The translations under genes and the position numbers were made by a program. From assembly GCA_042862465.1 (NCBI GenBank), contig JASTVH010000005.1, positions 124,001 through 188,000 on the forward strand: a stretch of DNA of 64,000 nucleotides, given 5' to 3'. The notes below the pieces were generated by a model, which saw nothing but the letters and a program-made list of their open reading frames with translations, made no database searches and was not told where the DNA came from. Below are positions 9,042-17,713 of this stretch, piece after piece. The DNA comes from JASTVH01 sp042862465. GTDB taxonomy: Bacteria; Pseudomonadota; Gammaproteobacteria; Pseudomonadales; Oleiphilaceae. Positions within the stretch are counted from its first letter, which is position 1. Each line of letters opens with the position of its first letter.

Positions 9042-9893
9042 TCAGCGTTCGGCGATGGCGCCTTTCCCCACGCCTTCGAAGGCCCGGACACGAATGCGCG
9101 CGGTGGGATATTGAAGCTTGCAGGCCTCTGCCAGATGCGTGGCAATCCATTCGACGGTGGTGTCGGTATCCACCATGTAGACCCGTTGTTCGGGTAGGTG
9201 CAGCTCGAATTCGCCCTGGTTGGCCTGGTAGCGAAACGCCACGTAACGCATGCCATGATCCACATAGCGGTCGGCAACATCTTCTTCGGTCCCGATGTAG
9301 ATGTCTTCCCAGGTTTTGGACCAGGCCCGTTCAAGCGTGGTGTCACGCATGCCATCGCGTTCGATTCTGAGGCGAGATCGGTGGCCATGGGCAATGCGCT
9401 GACAATTGCCTTCGTGCTTCTTCAATCCGTGTACATAGTGATAATAGGGGCCTTCGATGACTTCTTCCCGCAAGGCAACATGAACCCCGAGGACGTTGCT
9501 GGGGAGGATCTCCAGCAAAGTTTCCTCAAGCAGGCTTGCGACGCCTGCCTTGGTCAATTGCGCTTCTTCCAGGCAGAGAAGTGCCTGGGCCGGCGCTCGA
9601 TGGCGGATCAGCCCACCGCCGGCCAGGCGCCATAGCACTGAAGGTTGGGGATCCTTTTCCCATGATTCGAGGCTGGGGCTTCGCATGGGAATGACCAGGC
9701 AATGGTCCACGGTTTCATCGATCACGCGCTTGATGGTGCGTTTGACCAGTCCGAAATCAAAAACCATACCCTGATCATCCAGCTCGCCCTCCAGTTCAAC
9801 ATCGACGATCCAGCTTTCGCCGACCAGACCCCGTTGGGCATCCAGGTAGGCAAAATCGATGACGGTCAGGTTGTCGACGAAAAGTCGATTCAT
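9042..9893 (-). CDS. Two-domain 6-pyruvoyl-tetrahydropterin synthase/QueD-like protein
   Basis: 283 aa, about twice a QueD monomer. The C-terminal half carries the zinc-ligand pattern (HYVHGLKKHEGNCQRIAHGH, His-x7-9-Cys-x3-His-Gly-His style) and ends with the conserved VRAFEGVGKGA. The N-terminal half has the same fold signatures (VDVELEGELDDQGMVFDFG, then VDHCLVIP) but lacks the HGH metal site, reading GLVGESWIV instead. So it appears to be a tandem fusion with one degenerate and one metal-binding domain. A role in pterin or 7-deazaguanine chemistry is plausible from the family; the substrate is unknown. It stands alone, divergent from the nucleotidyltransferase at 9980. Confidence 0.78.
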   Translation of the reverse strand: MNRLFVDNLTVIDFAYLDAQRGLVGESWIVDVELEGELDDQGMVFDFGLVKRTIKRVIDETVDHCLVIPMRSPSLESWEKDPQPSVLWRLAGGGLIRHRAPAQALLCLEEAQLTKAGVASLLEETLLEILPSNVLGVHVALREEVIEGPYYHYVHGLKKHEGNCQRIAHGHRSRLRIERDGMRDTTLERAWSKTWEDIYIGTEEDVADRYVDHGMRYVAFRYQANQGEFELHLPEQRVYMVDTDTTVEWIATHLAEACKLQYPTARIRVRAFEGVGKGAIAER

Positions 9894-9979
9894 GGAGGTG
9901 GCCCGGTTGGTGATGGGGCGCTGATTTTAGCAAAAAGGTCACGGGCTTGTTAGGTGGGGGCCGGGAGATCGGCTAAGGT

Positions 9980-10600
9980 ATGGGCAATTCCGGCTACGCA
10001 TGTTCAGCAATGGCAAATTCACAAACCGAAATTCCGGTCATTATTCTCGCCGCTGGCGCCGGATCCCGGCTTGGGCGGGCGTGCAAGCCGTTGCTGCGGA
10101 TGGGTGATGAGACCCTGCTCGAGTGGGCGGTCCGTGGAGCCCGGAGCGTGTCGCGCCAGGTCCATGTGGTGGTGGGGAGTCAAAGTACGCTGGTGCGTCT
10201 GCGTACTCGCCAGAAGCCGAACCGCTGGGTCTTCAATCCGGAGTGGTCGCAAGGCATGGCAAGTTCGCTTCAGAGCGGCCTGAGAAGTCTGCCGTCGACG
10301 GCAAAGGGGGCAGTGGTGATGCTGGTGGATCAGCCGCGAGTGCCGCAAGCCCATCTGGCGTCTTTGGTGCAGCTGGCCAATCGGAATCCGAAGAATGCCG
10401 TGGCAACGCGGGTGGGTCGTGGTCCGGGGGCTCCGGCTTATCTTCCCCGCAGGCTTTGGCGGGAAATCATGGCTTTGGAGGGCGACCGCGGGGCCCGAGC
10501 GGTTCTCGTCCGGGCCCATGCGGCCTGTCTGGATTGCCCCGAAGCTGCCTGGGACGTGGATACCCAGGAAGACTGGGTGAGGCTACGGCTGTTCCGCTGA
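9980..10600 (+). CDS. MocA/MobA-like nucleotidyltransferase
   Basis: 206 aa. The N-terminal GT-A nucleotide-binding loop VIILAAGAGSRLGRACKPLL, the metal-binding VMLVDQPRV and the later RGPGAPAYLPRRLWREIMALEGDRGAR match the MocA family, which adds CMP or GMP to molybdopterin or acts on other sugars and cofactors. The start is uncertain: ATG 9980 has GGGAGA about 14 nt upstream, and ATG 10010 begins MANSQTEIPVIILAAG with no SD. No molybdenum-enzyme gene lies nearby, so the substrate is open. It converges with the response regulator; a 7-bp hairpin (10645-10664) lies between. Confidence 0.8.
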   Translation: MGNSGYACSAMANSQTEIPVIILAAGAGSRLGRACKPLLRMGDETLLEWAVRGARSVSRQVHVVVGSQSTLVRLRTRQKPNRWVFNPEWSQGMASSLQSGLRSLPSTAKGAVVMLVDQPRVPQAHLASLVQLANRNPKNAVATRVGRGPGAPAYLPRRLWREIMALEGDRGARAVLVRAHAACLDCPEAAWDVDTQEDWVRLRLFR

Positions 10601-10644
10601 ATTCACCCGGGCCCTCCGGGAAATGCACGGAAGTGTCAGAACCT

Positions 10645-10664
10645 GGCGAGGGCGGCGCCTCGCC
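10645..10664. other. Hairpin between convergent genes
   Basis: GGCGAGG and CCTCGCC form a 7-bp stem with a 6-nt loop, between the nucleotidyltransferase and the response regulator stop. No T-run on either side, so termination is only a guess. Confidence 0.35.
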
Positions 10665-10669
10665 TGAAC

Positions 10670-11755
10670 TCAGAAACCGCCTGCAATCCAGATGATACCC
10701 AGCGAGAAAATACCGATGCTGGCTGCCAGAGCAACGGTATAGGCCTTCGTGGTGGAGGCGCGCTGCTTCTGCAGGTAGAGGTCGATCGTGCGCTGGGCGA
10801 TTTCCTCTGCGGTCTCCCGGGAGATATCGTGTGCCTGCTGGACGGCTTCAGACTGCAGTGTCTGCCAGAATTCGGTATCGATGGTCTGCACCGAAGTAAT
10901 GTGATCCTTGAGATCGTCCAGGTCCTGACGAGAGAATCCACCGCCTTCACCACTGCCCATTTCCTTTCGGATTTCGGTGAGCTGAGTGGATACATTGGTG
11001 CTGACATCCGCAGCGACTTCCTCTTTGAGGCCATCCAGACGCTTGTCGAAGGTCTCGCGGAAGTCGTCCAGCTGGCCCTGGAAATCCTGCTCGCGCTTGC
11101 GTTCGGCATCGTCGAGGATGCGCTTGAGATGATCGTACTGCTCGTCGAAAAGGCTGCTCAGGAGCTCGTGAAGTCGATTATTGATATGGGTCTTCACGGC
11201 GGACCGGGCAATCTGTTCGATCAGGTCGGTGGTCAGGGGCACCACATCGGGGCTCGTACTCCCGTTCGGCGCGTCTGCCAGCTGCACCTGGGCGTTCATT
11301 TCCACTTCCGGCTCGTCGTCTTCGGCCAGGACGGTGTCCATGGCTTCGGCGGCGGGAGGTTCTGGCAGGGTGCCGTTCGACAGATCGGTATTCAGGCTCT
11401 CCAGGATGTTGTCCAGCCCGTCACTCTGCGGCGGCTTGACCAGGATGTTGTAGACACCAAAGTTGCGGGCCTCGGAGATGAAGTCTTCGGACTTTTTGGA
11501 GGTGCACATGACGATCGGGATGTCGGCGGTGACCGGATTCCGTTTGATCGCCTTGGTGGCTTCAACGCCGTTCATGCCCGGCATCAGGTGGTCCATGAAG
11601 ATGACGTCGGGACGGTCATTGGAATTGAGGTAATCCAGAGCCTCTTCCGCGGATCCGGCCATGCTCACCTGCATGTCACGGTTTTCGAGCAGCTTGCTCA
11701 GGGCGAAACGGGCGACCTTGGAGTCGTCCACTAGTAATGCGTTCTTGATTACCAT
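10670..11755 (-). CDS. Response regulator with C-terminal membrane anchor
   Basis: 361 aa. Residues 1-125 form a complete receiver domain: acidic pair D10/D11 (LLVDDSK), phospho-acceptor D55 (VIFMDHLMPGMNG), T85 and K107 (NILVKPP). Residues ~130-175 are an acidic linker. Residues ~185-340 are charged and heptad-like, consistent with coiled coil (EQYDHLKRILDDAERKREQD and following). Residues 341-361 (YTVALAASIGIFSLGIIWIA plus GGF) form a single hydrophobic helix at the very C-terminus. There is no DNA-binding, GGDEF or other known output domain. It lies 50 bp downstream of the PEGA-MORN gene on the same strand. A tail-anchored receiver protein is unusual; I cannot assign its function. Confidence 0.85.
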   Translation of the reverse strand: MVIKNALLVDDSKVARFALSKLLENRDMQVSMAGSAEEALDYLNSNDRPDVIFMDHLMPGMNGVEATKAIKRNPVTADIPIVMCTSKKSEDFISEARNFGVYNILVKPPQSDGLDNILESLNTDLSNGTLPEPPAAEAMDTVLAEDDEPEVEMNAQVQLADAPNGSTSPDVVPLTTDLIEQIARSAVKTHINNRLHELLSSLFDEQYDHLKRILDDAERKREQDFQGQLDDFRETFDKRLDGLKEEVAADVSTNVSTQLTEIRKEMGSGEGGGFSRQDLDDLKDHITSVQTIDTEFWQTLQSEAVQQAHDISRETAEEIAQRTIDLYLQKQRASTTKAYTVALAASIGIFSLGIIWIAGGF

Positions 11756-11804
11756 CTAACAACCTCGATCTTCTCTCGTCATCCGTCGTTTTGGCGTCTC
11801 CGCC

Positions 11805-13199
11805 TTACCAGCCTTTCAGGCTCGGGCACTGCGTCGCCCTGTAACTGCCTTCCCGGTAACACACCCCAGGTTCTGAGGTTCTCGCCCGGAAAACTTCGCC
11901 TTCAGGCGTTGTCAGCTTCACTTCCCCGTACGGCTCGCCGTAGCGGAAGGTACCGGAAATCTTGCTGCCATTGGGGTTCATGATCACGCCTTCACCGTGG
12001 TATTGGCCGTTCATGAACTGTCCCTGGTATTTCTTGCCGCTGGCCAGGGTTTCGACACCCTTGCCGTGGTATTCGCCGTTGGCAAAGCCGCCCTCGTAAT
12101 GGCGTCCGTCGGGATAGGTGAGGGTGCCTTCGCCATGGAACTGACCATCCATGAATCCCCCAACGTAAAGCAGGCCATCTTTTGTAGTCAGCGTGCCCTG
12201 GCCATTCAGCTTTCCTTCAACCCAGTGCCCGGTATAGATGTCCCCGTTGGCCTTGGTCAGCGTGCCTTCGCCGTGGAACTCGCCATTGCGGAACTGGCCC
12301 GTATAAATGTCACCATTGGCCATCTTGAGGGTGCCGCGGCCATGCATTTCGCCCTCTGACCATTCACCTTCATAGATCGCACCGTTGGGGAATTCTGCAC
12401 GGCCCTGGCCATCAAAAGCCCGGTCCACGAATTCACCCTTGTATCGCAGGCCCTCGCTGTCTACGTAGGTGCCTTCTCCGGTCACCACGCCACCCCGCCA
12501 CTTACCATTGCGGAAATGCACGGTCTTGAATTCCTCCAGGGTGGCGCGCAGTGTCAGGTTTTCCCCTGCTGCCAGCTGGACACTGTCCCGCCACGGTTCA
12601 AACCCGGGCTTACTGATCACAATGTCATACTGACCCGGCGTGAGCTCTGTTTGCAGGCGTGTTGAGCCGTAGTCCTTGCCGTTGATGAACACGTTGTCCC
12701 CATACACGTTGGAGCGCAGCGTAATGGTGCCGGTCGTGGGCTGTGGTTCAGGTTCCGGCTTTGGCTCGGGCTTCGCGGCTACAGGCTCGGGCAGCTCAAT
12801 TGATTCAGCAAGGGCAATCGTCTGGTCGGTAGCCGGCTGCTCGCTGCTTTCGGTGTCTGAGCCGCTCGAAGAGGTGGTTTCGGGCTCGCTGGCCTTTGGC
12901 TCTTCCCCGGCTGCAGGTTGTTCCTTTGGCGTCTGGGTGTCCGCAAAAATGGCCTCGTCCTCGCCTGAGGTGGTCACCGGCTCCGGCGTTTCAGCGACAG
13001 TCGCGTCCGGCACTTCAGTGGCTGCCGGCTCAGAGTCAACACCCTGTTGTTCATCCGGATGGGTCTGATGCCCCGGTGTAGCCATCTCCGGGCTGTTTTC
13101 CATGGCTTTTGAAGTCTGGGTTAGGTGGGCAAAGCCCGCCGTCACCAGGAGCATGAGCGCAAGCGCATTAAGGAACAACAACGGTCTGAAATCGACCAT
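11805..13199 (-). CDS. PEGA and MORN-repeat membrane/envelope protein
   Basis: 464 aa. Residues ~7-25 are a hydrophobic signal or anchor (LLFLNALALMLLVTAGFA). Residues ~30-157 are a low-complexity Glu/Pro/Thr/Ser linker ending in KPEPKPEPEPQP. Residues ~158-222 match a PEGA domain (GDNVFINGKDYGS, then PGQYDIVISKPGFEPW). The rest is about eight 23-residue MORN repeats of the type YTGQFRNGEFHGEGTLTKAN. The ATG at 13199 has GAGGTG seven bases upstream; a TTG one codon earlier also reads open. It precedes the tail-anchored response regulator in a probable operon. MORN and PEGA domains often act at the cell surface or wall, but the role here is unknown. Confidence 0.85.
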   Translation of the reverse strand: MVDFRPLLFLNALALMLLVTAGFAHLTQTSKAMENSPEMATPGHQTHPDEQQGVDSEPAATEVPDATVAETPEPVTTSGEDEAIFADTQTPKEQPAAGEEPKASEPETTSSSGSDTESSEQPATDQTIALAESIELPEPVAAKPEPKPEPEPQPTTGTITLRSNVYGDNVFINGKDYGSTRLQTELTPGQYDIVISKPGFEPWRDSVQLAAGENLTLRATLEEFKTVHFRNGKWRGGVVTGEGTYVDSEGLRYKGEFVDRAFDGQGRAEFPNGAIYEGEWSEGEMHGRGTLKMANGDIYTGQFRNGEFHGEGTLTKANGDIYTGHWVEGKLNGQGTLTTKDGLLYVGGFMDGQFHGEGTLTYPDGRHYEGGFANGEYHGKGVETLASGKKYQGQFMNGQYHGEGVIMNPNGSKISGTFRYGEPYGEVKLTTPEGEVFRARTSEPGVCYREGSYRATQCPSLKGW

Positions 13200-13543
13200 C
13201 AACTAACACCTCGACATCGTATTCGCAGGTCATCGAACCGCACCTTGGCCATTGCGCCGATAATCGGGCAATGCAGGTGTTTGAATAACCATCGGGTCAA
13301 AAGTTTCACTCCAAGCCAACAACGGGCGACTTTCAGGCTCGGGTCCGAAAATCGTGGTCCATGTTGTTCGCTACGGCGAAAAGACTGTTTACTAGCCATC
13401 GAATGGTAGCGGTTCAATACTTTTTATGTAACAAAAAGTCTCCCAGACTCCTGAGATTGCCAGACAAATCACACTCTTACCCGGAACTGGTGCAAATGCT
13501 CAGTCCCGGGGGCGCAATCCTTCGGCCTCTGGTTTCGTGTAGC
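13200..13543. other. Intergenic region, 344 bp
   Basis: No open frame of convincing quality. It contains the SD for the PEGA-MORN gene and an AT-rich stretch (13420-13440) that could hold that gene's promoter on the minus strand. No RNA gene or terminator was recognised. Confidence 0.4.
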
Positions 13544-14071
13544 TTACTGCTCTTCCCCCTGGGAATGCATTTGCTCCCAAGCCCGCATATGTACGTCAGC
13601 TTCGTACTCATAGGGGGATTTGAAGGGGGTCAGCACAAAATCGAATATTGCGAAAATGCAGCCGATAGACAGCCAGGCGATCACCAGGGTATCCACCATG
13701 GCCGCCTGACTCTGGGGCGAAGCCTCCACAAAGCGGGTCAGGGTTGGCAGCAGGTCGGAGACCATCGCCACCGGGTTAAAGCGGGAGAGGACGAACGGCA
13801 CCCAGAATGCGATGAACAGCGGAAAGAACGCGAACGACCACAGAAAACGGCGCAACAGATAGATGAAGAGCGCTTTTGCATAGCGCTTGCGCAGTTCCGG
13901 TATGCCCCGAACCTTTTCCAGGTAGCGCTTGCGCTCGATCCAGTAGGGTTCGAGCCGCGGTTGCTGGCCTGCTGCGCTGGGGGAGTCCTGGGAAGGGGGC
14001 GTTTGCTGCTGCCGGGTTTCGGGCACTGCGTCAGTAATCGGCTTGTCCGTCGTCATTGAGCTTGTCATCAT
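13544..14071 (-). CDS. Hypothetical two-segment membrane protein
   Basis: About 175 aa if ATG 14071 is used; 14068 and 14056 are alternatives and none has a good SD. An N-terminal Gln/Pro/Ser-rich tail (~45 residues) is followed by basic residues (WIERKRYLEKVRGIPELRKR), a long hydrophobic segment (FLWSFAFFPLFIAFWVPFVL), and a second segment (VIAWLSIGCIFAIFDFVLT) near the C-terminus. This resembles 2TM-type small inner-membrane proteins, with both ends probably cytosolic. I do not recognise the family. It is divergent from mgsA and upstream, same strand, of the PEGA-MORN gene, but 344 bp away. Confidence 0.65.
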   Translation of the reverse strand: MMTSSMTTDKPITDAVPETRQQQTPPSQDSPSAAGQQPRLEPYWIERKRYLEKVRGIPELRKRYAKALFIYLLRRFLWSFAFFPLFIAFWVPFVLSRFNPVAMVSDLLPTLTRFVEASPQSQAAMVDTLVIAWLSIGCIFAIFDFVLTPFKSPYEYEADVHMRAWEQMHSQGEEQ

Positions 14072-14223
14072 GCTGGGCGTTGCGGCACAAAACGGCATCA
14101 AAAGCGCTTTGTGCCCTGAATACCCATGAAATGGTAGCCTGTCTCGATGCATCCTGCACAAAAAGATGTAAAACGAATCCGGGCCGTTCGCCTTTGAAGA
14201 AACGTATAAAGAGTTAGCCATAG

Positions 14224-14676
14224 ATGAAGCGCATGATCGAACGTGTGGCACTGGTTGCCCACGATAATCGCAAAGAGGCGTTGATTGCCTGGATCAACCG
14301 TAATCGCGAGTATTTCGAGGGTAAGGAACTACTCACCACCGGCACAACGGGACAACTGGTCGAGGCACAGACAGGATTGCCTGTCCTCCGGTTGCAGAGC
14401 GGTCCGTTGGGTGGTGATCAGCAGATTGGCGCCAGGATCGCTGAGGGGCAGGTGGATCTGCTGGTATTTTTCTGGGATCCCCTGGAGCCCATGTCCCATG
14501 ACCCGGACATCAAGGCGCTGCTGCGCCTGGCGACGTTGTGGAACATTCCTATTGCCTGTAATGAGAGTACCGCGGATTTCGTGGTAGCGTCCCCCTGCTT
14601 CAACGGTTACGAGCGCCAGGCGCCGGATTTCAGCGCCTATCGGAACCGGCAGGTTCAGGGAACAGTGACGGGGTGA
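14224..14676 (+). CDS. mgsA: Methylglyoxal synthase
   Basis: 150 aa, normal length. It converts dihydroxyacetone phosphate to methylglyoxal and phosphate, a glycolytic bypass. Family marks include VALVAHDNRKEALIAW, the phosphate-binding TTGTTG, the conserved RLQSGPLGGDQQIGARI, the catalytic-aspartate region LLVFFWDPLEPMSHDPDIKA, and NIPIACNESTADF. ATG 14224 is used; ATG 14233 is an alternative in frame. It is monocistronic, divergent from the hypothetical membrane protein, with the M16 peptidase 55 bp downstream behind its own TATAAT. Confidence 0.96.
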   Translation: MKRMIERVALVAHDNRKEALIAWINRNREYFEGKELLTTGTTGQLVEAQTGLPVLRLQSGPLGGDQQIGARIAEGQVDLLVFFWDPLEPMSHDPDIKALLRLATLWNIPIACNESTADFVVASPCFNGYERQAPDFSAYRNRQVQGTVTG

Positions 14677-14689
14677 GGGGTTTCCCCCG

Positions 14690-14695
14690 TATAAT
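14690..14695 (+). promoter_or_regulatory. Probable -10 element of the M16 peptidase gene
   Basis: A consensus TATAAT lies 36 bp upstream of the ATG at 14732. A possible -35 (GTGACG, 14665-14670) is 19 bp away, longer than ideal. Confidence 0.4.
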
Positions 14696-14731
14696 GCGAA
14701 TCACAATCAAACATTGGGATAAGTCAGCTTT

Positions 14732-17656
14732 ATGGTAGCGAAGCAAGATAGCCAGGTTCATCCAGCCTTCCGCAAACTCCGGGAGCATCGTATCGATACG
14801 TTGCACCTGACCATGGAAGAGTACGAGCACCGGGAGACGGGAGCCCGGCACCTGCATATGGCTTCAGAGAACGACGAGAACGTCTTTCTGGTGGCCCTGC
14901 GCACTTTCCCCATGGATTCCACGGGCGTGGCCCACATTCTGGAACACACGGCACTGTGCGGAAGCGAGCGCTATCCGGTGCGGGATCCGTTCTTCATGAT
15001 GATTCGCCGCTCCCTCAACACCTTCATGAACGCACTGACCAGCAGTGACTGGACCGCCTACCCGTTCGCCACGAAAAACCGCAAGGATTTCGAGAATCTG
15101 CTTTCCATCTATCTGGATTCGGTGTTTTTCTCCAAGCTCGAGCTGCTCGACTTCAAACAGGAAGGCCACCGTCTGGAGTTTGAGGAGCCGGCAAACCCGG
15201 AAACGCCGCTGGTGCACCGCGGGGTGGTCTACAACGAAATGAAAGGGGCCATGAGTTCGCCCGTGGCACAGCTCTGGCAAACCCTGTCCAAACATGTATT
15301 CCCGACCACCACTTATCATCACAACAGCGGTGGCGAGCCAGACCACATTACCGATCTCGAATACGAGGATCTGCTGGCCTTCTACAAGCGCCACTACCAT
15401 CCCAGCAATGCGATTTTTGCCACTTACGGCAATATCCCGGCTGCTGAACACCAGGAGCGGTTCGAATCCCTGGCACTCTCGCGCTTCAAACACCAGGCGG
15501 TCCACCTGCCGGTGAAGGATGAGAAGCGCTATTTCTCGCCGGTGCGCGTCCAGGAAAGCTACGCCCTGGACCCCAGTGAAGCACCGGAGGGCAAAACCCA
15601 CGCGGTGATGGGATGGTTGCTCGGGCACAGTTTCAATCTGGAAGAAAACCTTGAGGCCCAACTGCTTGCCGCGGTCCTGCTGGAGAACAGCGCCAGCCCG
15701 CTGCAGCGCGCCCTGGAGACCACCGACCTGGGGCATGCGCCTTCACCCTTGTGCGGCCTGGAGGATTCCAACCGTGAAATGACGTTTGTCTGTGGTATCG
15801 AAGGCACTGAACCTGAGAAGGCCGGCCAGATTGAGGCACTGATCGAAGGAGTCCTGCATGAGGTGGCCGAGCAGGGCGTGGCCAAGGAACGCCTGGAAGC
15901 CATCCTGCATCAACTGGAACTGCATCAGCGGGAAATCTCCGGCGACGGGTTCCCCTATGGCCTTCAGTTGATCATGTCGTCGCTGTCACCTCTGGTTCAT
16001 GGCGGTGATCCGGTGGCGCTGCTGGATCTGCAGCCGGTGCTGGAACGGCTGCGCGAGCGTATCCAGGATCCCGACTACATTCCCAAGCTGGTGCGCAGAC
16101 TGCTGCTGGATAATCCGCACCGCGTTACCCTGACGCTGGCACCGGATACGCGGCTGGAAGAGCGCAAGCAGGCGGCATTGCGTGAGGCGCTGGAGCGTCG
16201 CAAGGCCACGCTGAGCGATGAGGAAAAGACCCGCATCGTCGAGCAGGCGCAGGCACTGGAAGAGCGCCAGAACGCCAAGGATGACGAATCCATCCTGCCC
16301 AAGGTGACCTTGGCGGATGTGCCCACGGAAATCCCCGATCCCAGGGCGGTTCGCAGCCCTGACTATCCGGCGACCTGCTATGCCCAGGGGACCAACGGCC
16401 TGGTGTATCAGCAGGTCGTGGTGCCCTTGCCGGAACTCAGCGAGCAGGAACGGTCGCTGCTGCCGCTCTACAGTCACTGTCTGACGGAGATCGGTTGCGG
16501 TGATCTGGATTATCTGCAGATGCAGGACCGCCTCTCGGCTGAATGTGGCGGAATTTCCGCGTCAACTACCGTGAAAGGCGCCATCGATGATGTTCAGAAC
16601 ACCCGCGGTTTCTTTGTATTGGCGGGCAAGGCGCTGGTTCGCAACCGCGACAACCTGATCAATCTGCTGAAGGATCTGTTCGACAGTGCCCGCTTTGATG
16701 AGCTGGAGCGAATCCGGGAGCTCCTGGCCCAGATCCGTACCCGTCGGGAGCAGGCCGTAACGGGTAACGGCCATGTGTTGGCCATGGGAGCCGCGGCACA
16801 GGGCTCAAGTCCGGTGGCCAAAATGGCGTTCCAACTGGGCGGACTGGAAGGGGTGCGTCGGGTGAAACGGCTCGACGATGCCATTCGTCGGGGCGAGGGC
16901 CTGGAGGCGCTGGCCCGTGATATGGCCGCGTTGCACAAGAAACTGACCGCCCAGCCTCGCCAGTTCATGATCGTCGGCGAGGAAGATCAGCTTGACCCGG
17001 CGGTGTCCTTCACGCGGCAGTCCTGGGGCGAGGGGCCGGACAAGCCAGCCAGCGAGTTTGAACTGGCCCCGGTCTCGGAGCAGGTCCGTCAGGCCTGGCT
17101 GACCTCAACCCAGATCAACTTCTGCGCCAAGGCCTATCCCACGGTCCCGGTGGACCATCCCGATGCGGCCGCCCTGACGGTGCTGGGTGGATTCCTGCGC
17201 AATGGCTTCCTGCACCGGGCCATCCGTGAACATGGCGGGGCCTATGGTGGCGGAGCCGGTCAGGACAGCGTCAACGGTGTCTTCCGCTTCTTCTCCTATC
17301 GGGACCCGCGCCTGGGCGAGACCCTGGACGATTTCGATGCCGCCCTGAAGTGGCTCAAGGAGACCGAACACGACGATCAGGCTCTGGAAGAGGCCATCCT
17401 CGGCGTGATCGGCCAGCTGGACAAACCGCGGTCGCCCGCCGGCGAAGCGCGTCACGCGTTCCACAGTGAGCTGTTCGGGCGCACGGCCGAGCAGCGGCAG
17501 CGCTTCCGCAAGCGGGTGCTGGAAGTCGGGCTGGAAGACCTGCAGCGCGTGAGTGAGACCTGGCTCAAGCCGGAGAACGCCAGTATTGCGGTGATCACAA
17601 GTCCAGGCCAGCGCAAGGAGGTGGAAGCGCTCGGATTGGCCGTCGAGGAGCTGTAA
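14732..17656 (+). CDS. M16C family zinc metallopeptidase (PreP-like)
   Basis: 974 aa. The inverted zinc motif HILEH (residues 68-72) is in AHILEHTALCGSERYP, with the downstream zinc-ligand region PLVHRGVVYNEMKGAMSSP. Two duplicated M16 halves give the clamshell of presequence-protease/insulinase relatives, and residues ~930-970 end the second half. Such enzymes degrade small unfolded peptides, probably in the cytosol as no signal peptide is visible. The ATG is the family start (HPAFRKLREHRIDTL). It is monocistronic; a 9-bp hairpin lies between it and convergent ppsR. Confidence 0.9.
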   Translation: MVAKQDSQVHPAFRKLREHRIDTLHLTMEEYEHRETGARHLHMASENDENVFLVALRTFPMDSTGVAHILEHTALCGSERYPVRDPFFMMIRRSLNTFMNALTSSDWTAYPFATKNRKDFENLLSIYLDSVFFSKLELLDFKQEGHRLEFEEPANPETPLVHRGVVYNEMKGAMSSPVAQLWQTLSKHVFPTTTYHHNSGGEPDHITDLEYEDLLAFYKRHYHPSNAIFATYGNIPAAEHQERFESLALSRFKHQAVHLPVKDEKRYFSPVRVQESYALDPSEAPEGKTHAVMGWLLGHSFNLEENLEAQLLAAVLLENSASPLQRALETTDLGHAPSPLCGLEDSNREMTFVCGIEGTEPEKAGQIEALIEGVLHEVAEQGVAKERLEAILHQLELHQREISGDGFPYGLQLIMSSLSPLVHGGDPVALLDLQPVLERLRERIQDPDYIPKLVRRLLLDNPHRVTLTLAPDTRLEERKQAALREALERRKATLSDEEKTRIVEQAQALEERQNAKDDESILPKVTLADVPTEIPDPRAVRSPDYPATCYAQGTNGLVYQQVVVPLPELSEQERSLLPLYSHCLTEIGCGDLDYLQMQDRLSAECGGISASTTVKGAIDDVQNTRGFFVLAGKALVRNRDNLINLLKDLFDSARFDELERIRELLAQIRTRREQAVTGNGHVLAMGAAAQGSSPVAKMAFQLGGLEGVRRVKRLDDAIRRGEGLEALARDMAALHKKLTAQPRQFMIVGEEDQLDPAVSFTRQSWGEGPDKPASEFELAPVSEQVRQAWLTSTQINFCAKAYPTVPVDHPDAAALTVLGGFLRNGFLHRAIREHGGAYGGGAGQDSVNGVFRFFSYRDPRLGETLDDFDAALKWLKETEHDDQALEEAILGVIGQLDKPRSPAGEARHAFHSELFGRTAEQRQRFRKRVLEVGLEDLQRVSETWLKPENASIAVITSPGQRKEVEALGLAVEEL

Positions 17657-17665
17657 TCCCATCGA

Positions 17666-17693
17666 CGCGCCCTCGGTTGAAACGGAGGGCGCG
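17666..17693. other. Hairpin between the M16 peptidase gene and ppsR
   Basis: CGCGCCCTC and GAGGGCGCG make a 9-bp GC-rich stem with a 10-nt loop between two convergent stops. No T-run follows on either strand. Confidence 0.4.
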
Positions 17694-17713
17694 CCGCCCC
17701 GGTGGTGGTCGGT

